Assembly: GCA_002189035.1 (NCBI GenBank)
Contig: NEEC01000007.1
Span: 248,001 to 312,000, forward strand
Length of the DNA: 64,000 nucleotides
Source of the DNA: Utricularia gibba
Taxonomy: Eukaryota; Streptophyta; Magnoliopsida; Lamiales; Lentibulariaceae
Direction: 5' to 3'
Shown here: in pieces, positions 61,094 through 64,000 of the stretch
Layout of the letters: each line of letters starts with the position of its first letter
Position numbering within the stretch: position 1 is the stretch's first letter
Translations under genes and position numbers: made by a program
Notes under the pieces: generated by a model
What the model saw: only the letters and a program-made list of their open reading frames with translations
Told to the model about the DNA's origin: nothing
Databases searched by the model: none

Positions 61094-61641
61094 AGGTTCA
61101 GTACTTCTTTCAATCGATGTGGATGGTTTTCTCCCTTGATTTTACACCTATTCTGTTTTTTTACTTGCTTTCTTTAAATCTGAAACTCGTTTGCTCTACT
61201 GAAATAAATCTTCCACTTGTCATCTCCGTTCTTTTGACTATTGTCAACTTCCGTTGATCTCCTCCCAGTAAATTGTTATCAAACTCTAAGCCAGTTGCTG
61301 GGAGGGTGATACGGTGAACCAACTTCAAGTTTTACCATTGGTATCAAGTGATACCTAAGGAAACCTCGGTTTTGCTGTTATCTTGCAGAGTAAGAGCTCA
61401 GATGCTTCTTCGGTTTGAATGGAGAGAGTCTGCCTGAACAAGACGGGCAGCGGACTACTACCAGTGTACCACTGGAATCGATTACATTATATGTGTGTTA
61501 AAAGACTGAGAGCTCCCATGGATCATGAAGAGCAATTTTATCTTAATTGTCTACAGCATTACAGAGCATCCAATTAACAATTTTTACTGCACTATTCGTC
61601 TTATATGGAACTGTTTTTCTGCCTACTTGAAATCAGGGGGT
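61094..61641. other. Convergent 3' UTRs of the DnaJ and PPR genes
   Basis: 548 bases between convergent stops. Nothing beyond 3' UTR sequence was recognised. Confidence 0.5.
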
Positions 61642-63483
61642 TCACCAGAAGTCACCACAGGAACACACCCCATCCTTGAAGTGATGAAACCTATTGGCAT
61701 CTCGCACAATAAGCTGCCTTCCAGTGATGCTGCTTATCAGTTTAAGAACAGTGTGGCAGTCGTTGCACACACGAAGGTTCTTCAGCACCCGAATGGGCGT
61801 TCCCTGGCAGGACTTGATCAGCCCGTAGGCAACCGCCAGCCTTTCACTGTGCCAAAACAGCTGCCGCTCCTTCTCTTGCTCCTCCATGTCATGCAACACC
61901 ACAGATGTATCCGGCACATATCCCCGTCGCCTCATCTCTGCATCTAGCTCTTTTAGCAGCCCAAAGATCTCATCTTTCATAGGATGTGTTGTGGTATCTC
62001 CGGCGTAGAAGACCTCCATCTCCTTACCCAAATCGACCCGACTGAATCCAGGTTTCTTCTTCGAATCCAAGTTTTCCATCAGCTTTCGAATGGCAGATAC
62101 GTTCTCCCACTGACCTGCCTGAGCATAGATATTGGACATGAGGATCAGTGTTGATGTCTCTTTGGATTCAAACTTGAGTAAACGATCTGCTATGTGAACT
62201 CCCAACTCATGTCTCCCAGCTTGACAGCAAGCGCTTAACAATGTAGCCCACACTGCTTCATCAGGCTTGAACGGCATGGAGTTTACCACCTCGAGCGCCT
62301 GTTCAAGGCGTCGAGATCGGGCGTAGAGATCCACTAAACATGTGTAATGCTGAAGAGAAGGTCTTAATCCATAGTCTGCAACCATGGATTGGAAAAGATG
62401 CTGACCTTTTTCTACTAGTCCAGCATGGCTGCATCCATAGATGACACCAGTGAAGGTCACTGCATTTGGTCTGAAACCAGCAAGAATCATTTCATCATAC
62501 AACTGCAGGGTTTTGTCAGCAAGGCCATGATGCGCCATTCCAACAATAATAGATGTCCAAGAAACGATATCTCTATGCATCATGGAACGGAATATTGCCT
62601 CTGCAGATGATACTTCACTGCACTTTGAATACATGTCAATCAGAGAGTTACTGATATAGCAATTGGATTCATAACCAAGAACAATGACTAATCCATGAAT
62701 TTGCTTTCCTATGTGCTGCAAAGCTGCATCAGCAGAACACGAAAGCAAACTTGAAAGAACAAACTTTCCCTCGATGGCAATACCTGATCGTCGCAATTCG
62801 TTAAAGAGCTTGATCGAGTCAACAGAATGCCCACCCTGCACAAATCCAGATATCAAAGCTGATAAAGTGTGGACATTTTTCGTAGGCATTTTGTGAAAGA
62901 TTTCCAGGGCTTCAACTTTCCTTCCCTTCCGTGCATATCCATATAGTAAACTAGTCCAAGAGGCGACATTTTTACATGTAATGGAGGCAAAAACTTGAGA
63001 GGCAACATCAGGCAATCCGCATTTAGCGTACATGTCAACGATAGAAGATTTAACAACGGGGTCATCGGAAAAAGGCGATACCAGAAAATAGGCATGGATC
63101 TGTTGGCCTACCCTCAAAGCTCCCAGGTTAGAGCATGCCTTGACCAGGCTGGCCAAAACAAAGTTGTCGGCTTGCAGGCCATCAAGAAGCATCATTTTGG
63201 GAAACATCAAAATGGGATATTTGGATCGTTTCGCTAGGTTATATGCAGTGAAAACAGATGCCCAGGAGGAAAAGTTTCTATGCGGCATTTCATCGAACAT
63301 CTGGACTGCATCCTCCAGAAGTCCACATTTACCATACATATCAAGAAGCGCGTTAGTGAAAACGGGTACATGACGTTCTGCGCCTGATTTGATGCAGTGA
63401 GCATGAAGCTTCCTGCCTTCGCTTGCTAGTTGAAGATCTCTGCAATGCTTAATCTGATGCAGCAATATACGTGAGCCGCTCAT
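61642..63483 (-). CDS. PLS-class pentatricopeptide repeat protein with E and DYW domains
   Basis: An intronless frame of 613 codons from Met63483. PPR units repeat from about residue 35 (NALLDMYGKCGLLEDAVQMF, SIVDMYAKCGLPDVASQVF, SLIDMYSKCSEVSSAEAIF, CLVDLYARSRRLEQALEVV). The E/E+ part includes DEAVWATLLSACCQAGRHEL. The DYW deaminase-like domain has the zinc motif HSERLA and the downstream CNDCH plus CSCG, ending CGDFW, so the final triplet is DFW rather than DYW. Such proteins bind organelle transcripts and edit C to U. No transit peptide is obvious at this start (MSGSRILLHQIKHCRDLQLA), so a longer 5' end is possible; the target site cannot be predicted here. Confidence 0.94.
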   Translation of the reverse strand: MSGSRILLHQIKHCRDLQLASEGRKLHAHCIKSGAERHVPVFTNALLDMYGKCGLLEDAVQMFDEMPHRNFSSWASVFTAYNLAKRSKYPILMFPKMMLLDGLQADNFVLASLVKACSNLGALRVGQQIHAYFLVSPFSDDPVVKSSIVDMYAKCGLPDVASQVFASITCKNVASWTSLLYGYARKGRKVEALEIFHKMPTKNVHTLSALISGFVQGGHSVDSIKLFNELRRSGIAIEGKFVLSSLLSCSADAALQHIGKQIHGLVIVLGYESNCYISNSLIDMYSKCSEVSSAEAIFRSMMHRDIVSWTSIIVGMAHHGLADKTLQLYDEMILAGFRPNAVTFTGVIYGCSHAGLVEKGQHLFQSMVADYGLRPSLQHYTCLVDLYARSRRLEQALEVVNSMPFKPDEAVWATLLSACCQAGRHELGVHIADRLLKFESKETSTLILMSNIYAQAGQWENVSAIRKLMENLDSKKKPGFSRVDLGKEMEVFYAGDTTTHPMKDEIFGLLKELDAEMRRRGYVPDTSVVLHDMEEQEKERQLFWHSERLAVAYGLIKSCQGTPIRVLKNLRVCNDCHTVLKLISSITGRQLIVRDANRFHHFKDGVCSCGDFW

Positions 63484-63836
63484 GAATACCTGGGAAGACG
63501 CAAAGGCTCATCCACCACAAACTACACAGAGATCTGAATCACTGTTGCATATACATGGATTCTTTGATGTTTCGAAACTTCCATTCCTTTTAGCGCCCAT
63601 CGTCGTGAGTTGCTGTCTGGAATCGACAGAAACTGAAACTTTTATTGCGAAATGTTGCCTTCTATCTATACAAAGAATCATGCCGTGTGTATCACTAAAT
63701 TATTTGGGATGCCTCATGAAGTAGACGAACATTTGCCCTACTGTGCCCCTTCACACAACTTCCATTGCACCTTGCTCCTGTGCTGGCACCTGCATCTGAC
63801 CCATGAAGGATCTTCCACCTACTGTGATCACCTCGC
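63484..63836. other. PPR upstream region and 3' UTR of the next minus-strand gene
   Basis: 353 bases between two minus-strand genes. No coding similarity was seen. Confidence 0.45.
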
Positions 63837-63914
63837 TCACACATTGGGAGGTTGAGCATTGTCGAGAGGCATGTATTGCGCCATGATCGCCCGGATCTCC
63901 GAGTCCATATACCT
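63837..63914 (-). CDS. Last exon of an unidentified gene (partial)
   Basis: An AG acceptor (rc of CTGCA at 63915-63919) opens an in-frame stretch ending TGA (rc of 63837-63839): RYMDSEIRAIMAQYMPLDN followed by AQPPNV. The methionine-rich, clean C-terminus looks real, but I do not recognise the family. The rest of the gene is beyond 64000, with 63915-64000 probably intron. Confidence 0.5.
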   Translation of the reverse strand, partial: RYMDSEIRAIMAQYMPLDNAQPPNV

Positions 63915-64000
63915 CTGCACATTGCGTCATATGAAAAGTGTAGCATGAGAAAACACGCCAACGCTGTATGCTTCGTTTTGGTGGAGTTGTGGAGGTACCC

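Overview
This is nuclear DNA from a flowering plant, most likely a eudicot. The genes have many short GT-AG introns, and nearly all encode plant-typical proteins: SUVH4-type histone methyltransferase, UGT with a PSPG box, HSPRO, a MYB with the SHAQKY motif, a CRM-domain protein, a PDCB-type X8 protein, RALF, and a PPR-DYW protein. The UGT resembles the UGT709 group known from iridoid-making asterids, so an asterid or Lamiales source is possible, but that is a guess. About 25 genes sit in 64 kb (roughly one per 2.5 kb). Introns are often 70-150 nt and no transposon is recognisable, which suggests a compact genome.

Layout. 0-25 kb: SUVH4-like 3' end (+), ANKRD13/GPCR-chaperone-like ankyrin protein (+), NEDD1 WD40 protein (-), UGT (+), proline transporter (+), DIVARICATA-type MYB (+), HSPRO (-), alcohol dehydrogenase-like (-), urease accessory protein UreD (+), CRM-domain protein (-). 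25-46 kb: CASP golgin (+), SOUL haem-binding protein (-), SEC23 (+), ASCH-domain protein (+), PDCB-like callose-binding protein (+), O-fucosyltransferase family protein (-), ARPC4 (+). 46-64 kb: uncharacterised coiled-coil protein (+), NIPA-like Mg transporter (+), UDP-glucuronate 4-epimerase (-), cytosolic SHMT (-), RALF peptide (+), DnaJ/DUF1977 protein (+), PPR-DYW protein (-), and the last exon of an unidentified gene (-).

These are mostly unrelated housekeeping genes. I see no operon-like logic and no convincing biosynthetic cluster. Secretory and cell-wall functions recur (CASP, SEC23, OFUT, GAE, PDCB), but nothing shows that their proximity matters. Several neighbours are head-to-head and share short intergenic promoters (NEDD1/UGT, SOUL/SEC23, OFUT/ARPC4, SHMT/RALF, ADH/UreD), some with GGCCCA (site II) motifs.

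The strongest irregularity is a cluster of reading-frame breaks, mostly apparent one-base deletions in short homopolymers. They affect the ankyrin, NEDD1, UGT, MYB, HSPRO (twice) and CRM genes, all between 1.6 and 24.4 kb. I found none in the 15 genes from 26 to 64 kb. This looks more like local assembly or sequencing error than a run of pseudogenes. I did not find a clearly new biological system. The most open questions are the coiled-coil protein at 46.7-49.1 kb and the paired micro-first-exons at 44.5-44.8 kb.
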